DNA of 64,000 nt from Peronospora farinosa (Eukaryota > Oomycota > Peronosporomycetes > Peronosporales > Peronosporaceae), in contig CANTFK010000343.1 of NCBI GenBank assembly GCA_947646735.1, positions 1 to 64,000 of the forward strand. The letters are read 5' to 3'. The position numbers were made by a program, and so were the translations under genes. This document shows, in pieces, positions 1 to 10,584 of the stretch; the first letter of the stretch is position 1, and each line of letters starts with the position of its first letter. The notes below the pieces were generated by a model that made no database searches, was not told the origin of the DNA, and saw only the letters and a program-made list of their open reading frames with translations.

Positions 1-400
1 GAATTCAAGCACGTATATGTTTCGACGTAAAAACATTGCTGCAAGTCCGATAATGTCATTTCCACCCCATGTGTTCTCTGCAATGACCGCGTCTCGTTTC
101 GAAGGACTGGATGCGTAGTCCTCCAAAAACCATTTGAGCTGACTCAGTGACTCTCGCCGCGTCATGGCAGGCCAAGCTCGATTAACATTTTTTTTAATGT
201 TTACCCGGATATCATGCGGGATGCGGTCTTCTAAATTAAGAAGCCCGACCTCCTTAACCCCTAGTTTAAGGGTTGCCGTCAGCTGTTCTAGCTTGGAAGT
301 TGGTTCGGCTAGGTCTGCCCCTGTTGCACCTTGCACTACTGCCATGGCCAGACAATTACCGGACGCCGGTGTCACTACATCTCGCAGCCCCAGGCTTTTC
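1..400 (-). other. OTU-like cysteine protease segment in the LINE ORF
   Basis: The minus-strand translation runs from about 400 to base 1. It holds a GNCL motif (Cys codon 352-354), where OTU proteases have DGNCLF with the catalytic Cys. About 95 residues later comes a TWGG motif (Trp codon 67-69) followed by a hydrophobic IIGLAAMF helix and an IYVLEF strand. That is the OTU order of W-G-x-x-E-L-x-A-L-A and a beta strand, just before the catalytic His. The Asp before GNC is replaced by Ser, and the His is outside the window. OTU enzymes cleave ubiquitin or act as viral and transposon polyprotein proteases. Here processing of the element's own polyprotein is a guess. Confidence 0.5.
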
Positions 401-2846
401 ATTGTTGCTGCAAAAGTCTGAGGCACTGCCGTTAGCATGGGACCAGGTAAACCCACCTCCGAAGGACCCCCGCAACTGGCCTGCACCATCGTCGAAAATG
501 TTTCCCGATATTTCGTCTGACGACTAAGCAGCAAATGCTTTTGTATTTGTGGAAACTGTCCTCTCGCCATACCTTCTTTACGAAGTAGCTCTTCAGATGG
601 AGATAGGATCGGTTGCGCCGAAGTGACCGTAACTTCGGCCACTTCATCAGGAACGCCCGTACTACTCGGCCCGGCGGGTGTTTGGGGAGTCGGTTGTGGG
701 TTTTCGCTGATTTCCACAAAAATATTTTCTCGATTAGTGCCCTTGTCGCTACTTGTCTTTGATTTCGCTGCACGTCCCGTAGAAACTCGTCCCTTTTGAG
801 TTCTGTGGGTAATCCACGGCTGTGGTTCCTTGGGTTCTGGTTGAAGCTCTACGTCCGCAGGTAAAGTTCCCTCTTCTCTATCCACCGGTTTTAGGTTTCG
901 CTGCGGCTCTCGATTGAAGTCAGACTGCCCTGCGTGGGTCGGAGGTGCAGTCGTCTGAGTTCCCGGCGTTCTGTGAGTCTCCTGAGCCAGGCGGTTTTCG
1001 GCAATACGTGCGCGAACGGTGTCCCTAAGCTCTTTGAGACTAGCAAAAGGCCGTGTGGTGTCGCTTAGATCGGCTATGTCCTGCTCGGCAGCCACGATGG
1101 CGCCAGGACCCCGAAGTTGGGCGTCAGAGAAACTGCAACGCGCAAGTGGGTGACCAATGTTACCACACTGTAGACATTGTAAACGTCGCCCAACGTTTGG
1201 ATGAGATACGATAAGAATGGCGCCAAACCATATGATTCTTACTACCCCTTGTAGAAAAATCGGGCAACCCGCCAGCTGGAAAGTGAGCTTCCACATCGTC
1301 GACGTTCGGGTATCCGGCGTGCACGTATCCATATCTTCTACTTCAAATGGGGTATGAATTTTGCTTCTAAGAAAAGCCATAAGCTTTCCGATGTCGTGAA
1401 ATCGGGTCAGATTCCGTATACAGACCGTATACTCTGCCTGCCGCCGCATTTGGTCACCATTTGGACCACGCTGTCGGTCCCATACTGTTCCATGGTGTGG
1501 CCCATGTGGGTTAGCTAGTGAATAGCTACCACCCCGAAACGGAATAGTCACACTCTGATGCTTGCGTGCCGTATCCCTTGTAAAGAAAAAAAGTGAATTG
1601 ACTTGGTCACCTTGTCGTATATAATCTTCTTAGTCTGGCTTATCAGCGCGTGAAGCGCTGATAAGTTGACCCGTACCAACTCAGCCGACTCCAGTATCGC
1701 AGTGATGATGCTGTGAGTGCTTTGCCTACTGACACGAATATGATGATGGCGTTGTAACGTCATAATCAGCTCTCCCTCCACCTGTGCTTCGATCGTATTA
1801 AACAGCCGGATGCGTTCGGTACTATCCATTATACTCTGTACGAAGGAAGGGAGTTGGCGGCACGCGATGGATCCTTCTGCCAGGCCGTCGATAACCCTCC
1901 ACTCCTCTGCGGTTCCATCTCGGTACTTCTGCCCAAAAGCCCCTTTGTAAGAAGATTCGCATACTCTTGTAAGCTTTACTATCTCGTCCGGCTTGTACTT
2001 GGCCGGATTGAACATGTACGGCGAGTATGTTTGACGCGATGAAGCAGAAGAACATCCGGTAGCTGCTGACGTGCCTTGTTTAACTTTGGCCGACCACTGA
2101 CTTAAAACCGGTGCTTGCTTCCACTTGAGCCGACTGACGTGTTTGCGAACTATTTCCACAAAAGCCCATTTCGTTACGTAAAGGTCCTTAATTACTGGTA
2201 GGAGCGTTCGGTTCCATGCTTCCTCCCCTTGTACTCCAACGATACAAGCTTGTTCAAATAAGGTGAGTAATGCTACTCGCTCTGCCTTGGTCAAGCGAGG
2301 ATAACGTTGCCGCTCGACGGGTAATTTATCCTTGTTGACCGCGAAATGGTCCGATGCCCTAGTATACATTGCTTAAATGGAGTGAAGCCAGGGATCGAGC
2401 GGACCCTCGTCGGGGTGGGCCTTCATCTCATCTACTAAGGCTGCATGGATACCACTTTCCTCGTCAGCCATAGGAGCTTCGGGGCGCTCCGTAGTGCTCC
2501 CTCCGCTCTTCGAGAAATCGTGAACCCCTGGATTCGGTTGATCGCCCCGTACTAATCTTTCCGCGCCCGGTTTAATACCAGTGGTGGTACCCGGTTGGGC
2601 TGCGCTTGTTGGCCAGCCAGATCTGGCGGAGACATTCGTGAAGGAGTGACTGGAAATAATTCGGTCCCCGTCCATTTTCAATATTTCATCGGATCGGTGC
2701 GGGTCTGATGCCATCCAGTCGTTTTCCCTGGCCTTCTGCGAAGACTTAGGGGATACTTGAGGCGGAAGTGGCGCTGGAGGTGGCACTGGCCGTCCTGAGA
2801 CTTCACCATTGTCTTCCGTCCCGTTGTCAGGAGGAGGGTCGGCCAT
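1..2846 (-). pseudogene. LINE-type retrotransposon ORF: CCHC knuckle plus OTU-like domain, broken and cut by window edge
   Basis: Read on the minus strand from ATG 2846. The first 157 codons are Pro/Ser-rich and low complexity. A TAA at 2373-2375 interrupts, and the same frame continues to 1548. Around 1586, in a homopolymer (A-run on plus), the reading must change frame. The new frame is then open without a stop to base 1, giving roughly 945 codons in all. A CX2CX4HX4C zinc knuckle (CLQCGNIGHPLARC) lies at about 1135-1177, as in nucleic-acid-binding ORF1 or gag-like proteins of non-LTR elements. It is followed by a Pro/Thr/Glu-rich linker and an OTU-like segment. The endonuclease and reverse transcriptase expected of a LINE would lie beyond base 1, so the LINE assignment is inferred from ORF architecture and the lack of an LTR nearby. 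One stop and one indel mean this copy is probably dead. Confidence 0.6.
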
Positions 2847-2941
2847 GGGATGAACTCACGGGGCGTTGCTGAACAAAGTCTGCTGTGACAGTCTGTCTCT
2901 TTTATACTCACCGCTCGTGCTGCGCAGATTGGAGAGTGAAT

Positions 2942-2958
2942 GGGGGGGGGGTGGGGGG
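2942..2958. other. G-run next to a short A-run
   Basis: Ten G, one T and six G, followed at once by a run of A, lie between the LINE ORF start (2846, minus) and the S33 pseudogene start (3135, plus). Such a tract can form a G-quadruplex and is prone to length error in sequencing. The remaining 2847-3134 is CT-rich near 3090-3125 and is the probable promoter of the rightward gene. Confidence 0.6.
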
Positions 2959-3134
2959 AAAAAAAGCAGACATTCCACGAGATTCCTTGTGGCTGTGAGC
3001 TTCGACGTAAACTGCATGCATTGCCGAACGAAGGCTCAATCAATCACTTTTGCAATTGACCAACAAGTTGCACACTTGCTTCTGCTCACTCCTCGCCTCG
3101 CCTCACCTCGTTGCATTCTCACCCGCATTACAAT

Positions 3135-5058
3135 ATGAAGCTTTACCACTTCATCTCACTGGTAGCGATGATCACTCAAGCCTCAGCTGCTTGAAGATCT
3201 TCTTCTCACAGTCGCTTGAAAGGATGGTTTGCCTGCTCAGACGACACCTTCACAGCAAGCGGAGACTCCGCTGTCGAAAAAGCTGAATGCGCTTTCCACA
3301 AAGCGCCGCCTTGTTATCCTGAAATTTGTGAGGCACCAGAGCATGTGCATTCGACAGTCAATGTTTTCGTGAAGCGGATACTAGCTGTAAGGAACCCAGA
3401 AGCTGCATCTAATTTTTGGCTATTGCAAGAAAACTCGGATGTCTCTGCTAGTTGTAAGGCGCACGTTGATTTAGTTGATGTAGTCCCTGTATGCTACTAA
3501 CTTTCTTTGAAATATTTTTTGATAGCGATACACGCAGGATTGAATGGATTGGTGAATGTTTATACGATGGACCAACGTGGATCTGGTCATAGTACTCGCC
3601 TGGATTGCGTCACAATGCCGATTAATATCACCGGGTCTCCGCAGGGCAATTCTTTTGAAATATCGCAAGTCCCAGCATGTGCTCACGAATTGGAAAAGAA
3701 ATACGGAGACCTTGCTTCATTTTCAATCACAAGCGCTGCGACAGATGTGGCAACTTTCATTTCTGGCTTTACGAATGGTTTGAACACGATCGTGTGTGGT
3801 TTGAACTTTGGTACTTTGATTGTGGAACGTTTAATTCATCTGAGTCCCCCTGAAGTGACGGGGTATGTTCTGGATGGTTTTGCCGGGATATCGGGTGCAT
3901 CGCGAGACAAAACCCTGTTTTATTCATCTTCTGACTCCACTTTTGGAGAGGTGGGTGATGCCTTCATGGCATTATGCGCGGAAAATAAGCGAGTGCAACG
4001 AGCGATTTGAGTCTGAAAAGTCTGCCAGCCACGCTTCAAGATGTGATCACACATATCGACGAAAATCCAAAATCGACGTGTGCTGCTCTTGTGAGCGATT
4101 CGAATCGCGGCTGGAGTAGTGAACCAGCTTCATACATTTTGCGTCGGGCTCTGTCAGCCATTCTTCCGGACGCTAGCATTGCGCACAATAATCCCTCCTA
4201 TTGTCTACAGACTGAATCGTTGTGAGCCCAAAGATATTAGCGTGCTGAAGCATTTCTTCAAGGTTTCGAAAGCAGTTCAATCTAAACGAGGCGACGACAG
4301 TGCGCCTGTATCGCCTCTGCTTGAATATCTCGTCAACTATTCTGAAATGTGGGAAAAACCGACGCCATCGATCGCAGAAATGACCTCACGTGTCACGGAC
4401 GCGTCAATATCGCCTGCACTAGTGTATTCAGACGTCCCGATCTACTGTGCTTTCTCGAAAGAAGAATCGGCTGTATGCGACAAACTTAGTCTAGGAGACT
4501 ACCGCGGCAACGGCATTATTTACGAAGTCGACAAATACTGGAACAAGAGTGCTAAGATTCCTCCTCAGGCTAGTGTTCTTTTGCTGAGCGGTAAATTGGA
4601 CCCGGTGACGCCGCACAAATATGCTAAAAGTTTGATGGAAGCACTTATCGGCGAGAGGAAGGAGTTGGTTACTTTTGAGTACGCCGCTATAAGCGCCTTA
4701 TTGCCATATCCAATAAACGAAGACAAGGACAGTTGCGGCATGAAGCTACTGGTATCATACGTGACCAATGACGGCGATTTGACGCTTCTTGATAAGTCTT
4801 GCGTCGAAGAGATGCCCGCGTTCAATATGAGTCCAACGGATGCCAGTTTGTACTTCTGTTTGGGTACGAACGATCCATATGACGGAATGCACATTAAAGG
4901 TCTACTACCAAGTATCCTCGCTTCAATCAAGAGCTGAAGTCCTGTCGAATACCAAAGCTAACTGCTTCGTTCATGACTCAGAGTGTGAAGTTGATAAGAA
5001 CGACGACTGCAATGCGGAAGCAACGAAGAAAGCAAGTATCTTTGTTAGGAACCCCTAA
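3135..5058 (+). pseudogene. Decayed secreted S33-type serine protease (alpha/beta hydrolase)
   Basis: ATG 3135 opens a 19-residue hydrophobic signal-like peptide that ends at a TGA (3192-3194). The same frame then continues into recognisable protein. Parts read in frame 3216-3500, 3507-4010, then another frame about 4007-4225, then 4119-4937, with a last frame change near 4930 into a tail ending at 5058. Family landmarks are NVYTMDQRGSG, the strand DVATFISGFTNG before the nucleophile elbow, and GKLDPVTPHKY carrying the usual Asp. The elbow reads GLNFG, so the catalytic Ser of GxSxG is Asn. The GGPG oxyanion motif expected after NFWLLQ is missing, and no clear catalytic His follows. Together with one stop and at least three frame changes this is a pseudogene. 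Intact relatives are secreted tripeptidyl-aminopeptidase-like S33 enzymes of oomycetes. Confidence 0.75.
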
Positions 5059-5435
5059 TGCTGTGCGATTAAATCAATCTTGATAATTTGCAACAGGACA
5101 CTAGCATATCCACTTAATTGAGTTGCAGTCGGATATTCACTTCTTACAGATACCAGGCGCATACACGTAGTATTGCTGCAATTCAATTTCATAAGGTATA
5201 AAACTCCAACTTTTACATCAATTGGTCCGCGTAGAAATCCACTCGGATGCATCCTCTACGACGAAATAGTGTAGTCGAGCAAAATTAGTGGAGTACTAAA
5301 GTAGGAGTTGCGAGAAGCGCGTTCGAGGCCAATATCGCCAAAGCTAGATCAAGTTTGCGTTAAAAAATGGAAAGCATGAACTTTTACGACTAGGAACGAG
5401 CCGCTACTACAAACTCTAACGCTCGTCCTGGCAAA
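5059..5435. other. No gene recognised
   Basis: AT-rich spacer downstream of the S33 pseudogene. No long ORF, tRNA or repeat was seen on either strand. Confidence 0.5.
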
Positions 5436-5750
5436 ATGGGGGGAAACAAAAGTCGATTATCTTGTATGCTTCATCACGATTTACGTGCTGGTGTTAGTGC
5501 GTCAAGTATTGAAATTACAGTTGGAGAAGTGAAAACTACCATTTACGGCAACAAGCCGAGAGGCGTTACCGCTAACGATGGAAGCAAATGGACACGAATG
5601 ATACGCTTTGAAAGAGACAAGGCACAATCAGAAGTCACTGCTTTACGTAAAAGGTTTAGTATGGATGCTAAGGAAAAGGTCATGTTGGAGAGAAAGAAAC
5701 CCTCAATTTTTAAAAAGAGAGGCCCCCTTTTTAAAAACCCCCTTGAGTAG
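5436..5750 (+). CDS. Hypothetical basic ORF, weak
   Basis: A 104-codon ATG ORF not recognised as any family. It is Lys/Arg-rich. Its C-terminal half (RFERDKAQSEVTALRKRF) could form an amphipathic or coiled helix. It ends in a Pro/Phe/Lys stretch encoded by a locally self-complementary run of T and A around 5708-5740. Further short ORFs at 5768-6086 in other frames might be downstream exons, but no clear GT-AG junction links them. It may be a chance ORF or a gene relic. Confidence 0.15.
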   Translation: MGGNKSRLSCMLHHDLRAGVSASSIEITVGEVKTTIYGNKPRGVTANDGSKWTRMIRFERDKAQSEVTALRKRFSMDAKEKVMLERKKPSIFKKRGPLFKNPLE

Positions 5751-6944
5751 TATCGTGGTAAGGTTTTTTGTGGGCATATCGCCAGGTATTCCATAGACAG
5801 GTAACGAAACACGCGACAAGAAAATCTGCATATTCAGCTCCACTTACATTTCCGTGTGCAGCCTGTGCGATTTGCTGGATGCAGTATTTTATCAGGTTGG
5901 CCAAAAGTCACAAGACGGCAAGTCTTTCAGGGAGGAAAAGCATGCGCAGCTGATGGCAAGATCGTGCACAAATTGCTGGCGCGGCAATATGCTTCCATTT
6001 TCGCGGAAAAATATGAGCAAGCTCATGTGGCACTCGAAAGAGTAAACTTGCACTGCTGCTCAGCCAACAGCTTCGAGTTTATATAGAATGTCACCTTGCG
6101 TGAAGCGTATCCAGGTATGACCGTGTGACTGTGCTACCAATTTTGACGGACTGACGGCAGCCTGACGTTACTGCTTTAACGTAGTGGGTCCGACTTCTTC
6201 TTTGAACATATGGCTTCATCATGTGATGCATGTGGACGCTGAAGCACACACTGGCAGGTCCGAGCACTAAAATGTTTTTGACATGCGCGAGCATGGCACC
6301 GAATCAAACGATAACGATAGTGAACGCGCGCTTACTTCCAGCAACTTTTTCGGCCGCGAGTACGCGATCATCGAGTAGAAGACAGGACCAAAAAAACGCA
6401 GACATGGACGCTCTGCGTATAAATGGTAGATGGCGTGAAAGACAGCATTGCTTTAGGGGCGTCTTTTTATAAGAGAGACAAGAGCAAACGCAGAAACCTG
6501 ACAATCTCGTCGTTCTTATATCTGCTTTTTGCTGCACCTGTACAGCGCAATTGCAGCTCTTACCTGTCTCCTGTATTCCCTGCAACAATGCAAACAATCA
6601 AGGGCTGACACGGCGACAACCAAAAAGTTGGACACAAAGGATCTTTCAGGACTAAAATACGACCATAGCTTTGATTTTAAGGCACTACCGAACTTGAGGA
6701 CTCAACTGCAGCTCTCCATCCACATTAGCAGATAGGCCTACCACCACGCAAGTCCTCTCAGTATCAATTTACCTGTCACTGAAGCTTTGATCATCGTAGA
6801 TTGTGACAATATCATCGAGAACCATTCATTACTTGCCAATAGTTGTCACCATCATTGCAGTTTCAACCCCTAGCCAGTCAAAAAGTTCCAAGCACTGTCG
6901 ACGTCTACAGACCACCGCGACAAGAGAAGCCAGTACAACAGCAC
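5751..6944. other. No gene recognised
   Basis: Several overlapping ORFs under 100 codons occur on both strands (for example 6304-6597 minus), none with recognisable motifs. The stretch 6742-6944 is the 3' flank of the eL42 gene. Confidence 0.4.
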
Positions 6945-7259
6945 TTAGTACTGGTGACCAGCCGATTTCTTCTTTTCACCAAGTTCAAAATGTTTCGTCC
7001 GTTTCATGGGCAGCTGCTTCTTGGTCTTGCACTCCTTGCACTCCATACGCAGCGTAATTTTCTTGGTAGTCTTTGCCTTCTTGTGGAAAACAGGCTTAGT
7101 CTGTCCACCAAAACCCTTTTGCTTGTCGTTATAACGACGCGCACCCTGGGCATACTTGGATGCCTTACCGGCCTTGTACTGGGTAATTTTGTGGACCGTG
7201 TGCTTTTGGCACTTCTTGTCCTTGCAGTAAGTGCGACGTTCTTTTGGCATGTTCACCAT
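6945..7259 (-). CDS. RPL44: 60S ribosomal protein eL42 (L44/L36a)
   Basis: A structural protein of the large ribosomal subunit, at the tRNA exit site. The 104-residue length is the family norm. The N-terminus [17 protein letters not shown] matches the family start with its first zinc-binding Cys pair. [18 protein letters not shown] carries the signature GGQTKP, at whose Lys/Pro cycloheximide and related inhibitors act in other eukaryotes (here Pro, the sensitive type in yeast). CKECKTKK gives the second Cys pair, and KRTKHFELG is the conserved end. The ATG sits in a good context (ACCATGG). It is a single uninterrupted exon. This is the most secure host gene in the window, and a telo-box lies about 160 bp upstream. 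Confidence 0.97.
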   Translation of the reverse strand: MVNMPKERRTYCKDKKCQKHTVHKITQYKAGKASKYAQGARRYNDKQKGFGGQTKPVFHKKAKTTKKITLRMECKECKTKKQLPMKRTKHFELGEKKKSAGHQY

Positions 7260-7414
7260 GGTTGCTAAGGTCTATAACATTCAGGTACAAAAAGGCAAAA
7301 GAGTGTCAACTAGAGACATTCAAACGTACAACAAGAATCAAGTCTACCTGTCTTTTAGTCCGATTTCAGAAATTACGTGCTCAGTCGAATGAAATCCACA
7401 GGTGAAAGCCCCAT

Positions 7415-7427
7415 CCCTAAACCCTAA
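7415..7427 (-). promoter_or_regulatory. Telo-box-like motif upstream of eL42
   Basis: CCCTAAACCCTAA on the plus strand, containing AAACCCTAA, about 155 bp upstream of the eL42 ATG. Telo-boxes of this sequence are a known promoter element of ribosomal protein genes in plants. The same heptamer (TTTAGGG) is a telomere unit. Its role here is inferred from position only. Confidence 0.4.
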
Positions 7428-8529
7428 GGACCAACCACTGGTTGGGACCGTATCGTAAAAAGACCAGCACTTCTTATAGCGTAATTACGTCTGTACCGGT
7501 ACATGGCGGTATCTGAGGAATGATACCCTCACATCGTTTTTTGTAATTTTGTCAGATTTAATGGTTAGGTGAAACACATTTCCTTGAGAGATGATTGTGT
7601 GTAGAACGTCATTTAAGTGCTTCTGACTATACGATATCAAAATGCTTTTACCAGAACTTCATCAGTCTTCTCCTCGTTGGCTCAGTCTGCTGGCCCGAGA
7701 CTTTAGGTTGTAACATAGACACTTCGTAAAAGACACGCGGAATTATTCGATTAAATTTGAGCACATGCAGGGGGCAGGTGGCGCCTTGAAGTGAGGCAGG
7801 GTACCAAAAATGGGCTGCAAGGCGTTAGAAGCTGTCATTTTACTACATATGACCTGCTACGTAATGTAATTGCGACTTCAAAATATATAGAAAGCGGTTG
7901 AGTAAAGTACTCGTTAAATTGATTACTCTTTTTTGCTCATTGTAAAGCAACGCTCGGTGCTATCGGTCGGTCCGTCCATTCAAATCGCAGTGCGACCTCT
8001 TTCGATACGTCGTATATCGTGATAACAAAGTTCAGTATCAATAGATGCACATGGCGTTCAAGACCATTAACACAGACAAAAAACCCAATGGTTTCTACTT
8101 GAAAATGCTCAACGTCAGTTGCCAATTAGACATTACTGCCCCTTTCTGAATCTTATCTCAACTTGCAGTCAGACAAGAAGTCAATAAGGACAGGCTACAC
8201 AACTGGCAATCCAAGGTCAAGTCAGTACCAATCTACTATAAACCTAGTTATCATTTGCTCAAATTCTGTGCAAAACGATACATGATTCGTCAAAAACGCG
8301 CTTAGAACCCCAACCCCTCGACTAAATTACAACATCAAGACGCAAAACTGCATACCTGCACGAGTGACGGACGTCTGTTCTCTTTAACAGCTTGTGGCGT
8401 CCTCGCAGACGTCTTTAGTTTCTCCACATACATTCATCTTCTTCTACTTCGTCTCCTCTATCTTTCTATTCGTCTATTGCTGATTAAATCGCTCTCTAAG
8501 GACCAGTATCAAGCTTATATCGACTACAA
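7428..8529. other. Intergenic region between divergent eL42 and alpha/beta hydrolase
   Basis: No gene recognised. The segment 8400-8525 is strongly pyrimidine-rich on the plus strand, as in oomycete promoters and 5' leaders, and probably serves the hydrolase starting at 8530. Confidence 0.5.
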
Positions 8530-9864
8530 ATGGGCAATTCCGAGTCTCGTGATATTTCCTTTTCTGGGTCCGATATTTCATCTTTTACGAGACGCTCAAT
8601 GCCATCACAGTCAAATGTAGATCCTTTTGATGTCGATATGATATCTATACGTAACAAAACACGTTCTGCGTCCACCGTAATTGAACGAAAAGTCGTAGCT
8701 ACGAAAAATCGATGTTACGTCCCACGGCCACGACCTTCTCGACGATATTCCAGTATTTCCAGCTCTAGTAGTGATGAAGAAATGCAGAGAGAGAGAGGTG
8801 GTATTGAAAAAGGTCAGGAGGTAATAGAGGAAACGTCATCGCAGCTTAGCTATTGGTACTTGATCAAGCACGGATACACGGAACTGGTGCATCTGATCAT
8901 TCGACCGCCACGCACAGACTACGATTTGGAGGATCTAGGACCTACGGAATTCTCGTTTGCTGGACAGGTCTTTATTCGCGAAGATTTTGTTGTAGTCAAT
9001 GACCGCAGACAGAAGCTTGTGTGCTCGCATTGGCGACCAGCGACACCGTCGATGACGCAAATGATGCCGTGTGTAGTCTATTTACACGGCAATTCATCTT
9101 GTCGATTGGAGGCGTTGGGAGTTTTACGAACGTGCTTGGCTGCTGGACTTACGGTTGCTGCTTTTGATACAGCAGGATGTGGAAAATCCGATGGGGAGTA
9201 TATTTCACTGGGGTATTACGAACGCGACGATTTGAGCGACGTAGTGACGCATCTTCGAACCAAGATGAATATTGGCGCAGTAGCTCTATGGGGCAGAAGT
9301 ATGGGAGCAGCAACAGCGCTCTTGCATGCCGATAGAGACCCGTCAATTGCGGGAATTGTTGTGGATAGCGCATTTGCTAGCCTTGGGCAGCTTGTGGAGG
9401 AGGTTGTGGACCGTGGACGTCAGGAAGGATTGACACTACCGGGTTTTCTGGTAAAAATTGTACTCAAGTTCATTCGCTCGTCGGTAAAAAAGCGTGCGCA
9501 TTTTGACTTGCGGCGTATTTCCCCAATCGATCATGCTGCCATGTCTTTTGTACCGGTGCTGTTTGTGGCTGCAGAGCACGATTCGTTTATAGCACCGCAT
9601 CATAGCGACCAGATCTTTGCGGCGTACGGTGGAGATAAGAATTTGGTTAAGGTAGATGGAGACCACAACAGTTCGCGGCCACAGTTCTTACTTGATTCGG
9701 CAGCAATTTTCTTGCAGACGGCATTGCAGGTGGATACGGCAGCAACTGCGCATATGAGTAATTTTGCTGATGGCATTACTGGTGGTGGTGGACGTGTTCC
9801 ATGGGAAAGCGTCATCGACCGGACATCGTCCCTGTCAATGTGCTCATCGCCTGCTTCATCCTAA
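8530..9864 (+). CDS. Alpha/beta hydrolase, S09/BEM46-like, possibly N-myristoylated
   Basis: A 444-residue intact ORF. Residues 1-100 are Ser/Arg-rich and probably disordered. The start MGNSES fits an N-myristoylation signal (Gly2, Ser6), suggesting attachment to the inner face of a membrane. The hydrolase core covers about 145-400. It has the oxyanion strand VVYLHGNSS (about 183-190), DTAGCGKSDG after the next strand, and the nucleophile elbow GRSMG with Ser257. VLFVAAEHDSFI carries Asp351 and GDHNSSRP carries His379, so the triad is complete. Oomycete genomes carry many such proteins annotated as S09X serine proteases, and the nearest plant and animal relatives are BEM46/ABHD-type hydrolases. 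The substrate is unknown. The Ser-rich tail (405-444) is low complexity. Confidence 0.85.
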   Translation: MGNSESRDISFSGSDISSFTRRSMPSQSNVDPFDVDMISIRNKTRSASTVIERKVVATKNRCYVPRPRPSRRYSSISSSSSDEEMQRERGGIEKGQEVIEETSSQLSYWYLIKHGYTELVHLIIRPPRTDYDLEDLGPTEFSFAGQVFIREDFVVVNDRRQKLVCSHWRPATPSMTQMMPCVVYLHGNSSCRLEALGVLRTCLAAGLTVAAFDTAGCGKSDGEYISLGYYERDDLSDVVTHLRTKMNIGAVALWGRSMGAATALLHADRDPSIAGIVVDSAFASLGQLVEEVVDRGRQEGLTLPGFLVKIVLKFIRSSVKKRAHFDLRRISPIDHAAMSFVPVLFVAAEHDSFIAPHHSDQIFAAYGGDKNLVKVDGDHNSSRPQFLLDSAAIFLQTALQVDTAATAHMSNFADGITGGGGRVPWESVIDRTSSLSMCSSPASS

Positions 9865-10584
9865 CGTATGACCGCGGATTTGATGTTAAATTTTTGGGCA
9901 AGAAATCTATTCTGGTACCAACAGAGCCGTGGTCCTTTCCGTCTTGTGCTTTTGTCAACTGCACGCTGTCAATGCATGTACGACATTCTACATCGAGGTG
10001 TGGTTAAAGGTTGTGTTATTGATGTGTCGTTTTGCTGTGCTCTTAGTGCGAAACGTGTAAGAATATCTATCTTCCTGATGAGAGGGAGGATGATCAAGAT
10101 GTATAGCTGATAAGGCGCGAAGACGTGCTTTACTACTGGAGGAGTGCGGCCTACACCCGTCCCAGCACAGACTCGAGGAGCTCCTCGACGACAAACTTGG
10201 AAGACAATACTATCGCGGCTTCTATCATACGTGTCATCAACTTCAGCACAAATGACCAGCTACATCCTAGCGATGTGTAAGCGACAGCGGCATTCATGTC
10301 TTTTCATCGCCGTCGGCCATGGAGAAAGGTTAGTTTTTGTAGTTGTTCGCGTTTTTGAGTTATACGCCACTACTATCAAAGCGATGGCAGAAAGCAAAAG
10401 TTTGGTGAGAAGAAGTATGTATCAATGTTCGCTAACGTCAATATCATACTGAAGAGGCTTAAAGGACTCCTGGTGTGGAATTGTTATGATACGGAAAAAG
10501 AAACGAGGAAGATAAAATAGTAGTGTGATGATAAACTAGAAAGTAGGAGCTAACATGGTGAACGATGACGTATAGAGCCAATGG
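9865..10584. other. Intergenic, convergent 3' flanks
   Basis: The spacer between the hydrolase (plus) and the elicitin-like gene (minus) has only short unconvincing ORFs. Confidence 0.5.

Noticed and set aside
3440..3530. Intron in the S33 gene that would rescue the reading
   Set aside because: Joining plausible GT-AG sites does not restore GGPG, and the stop at 3192 and later frame changes remain.
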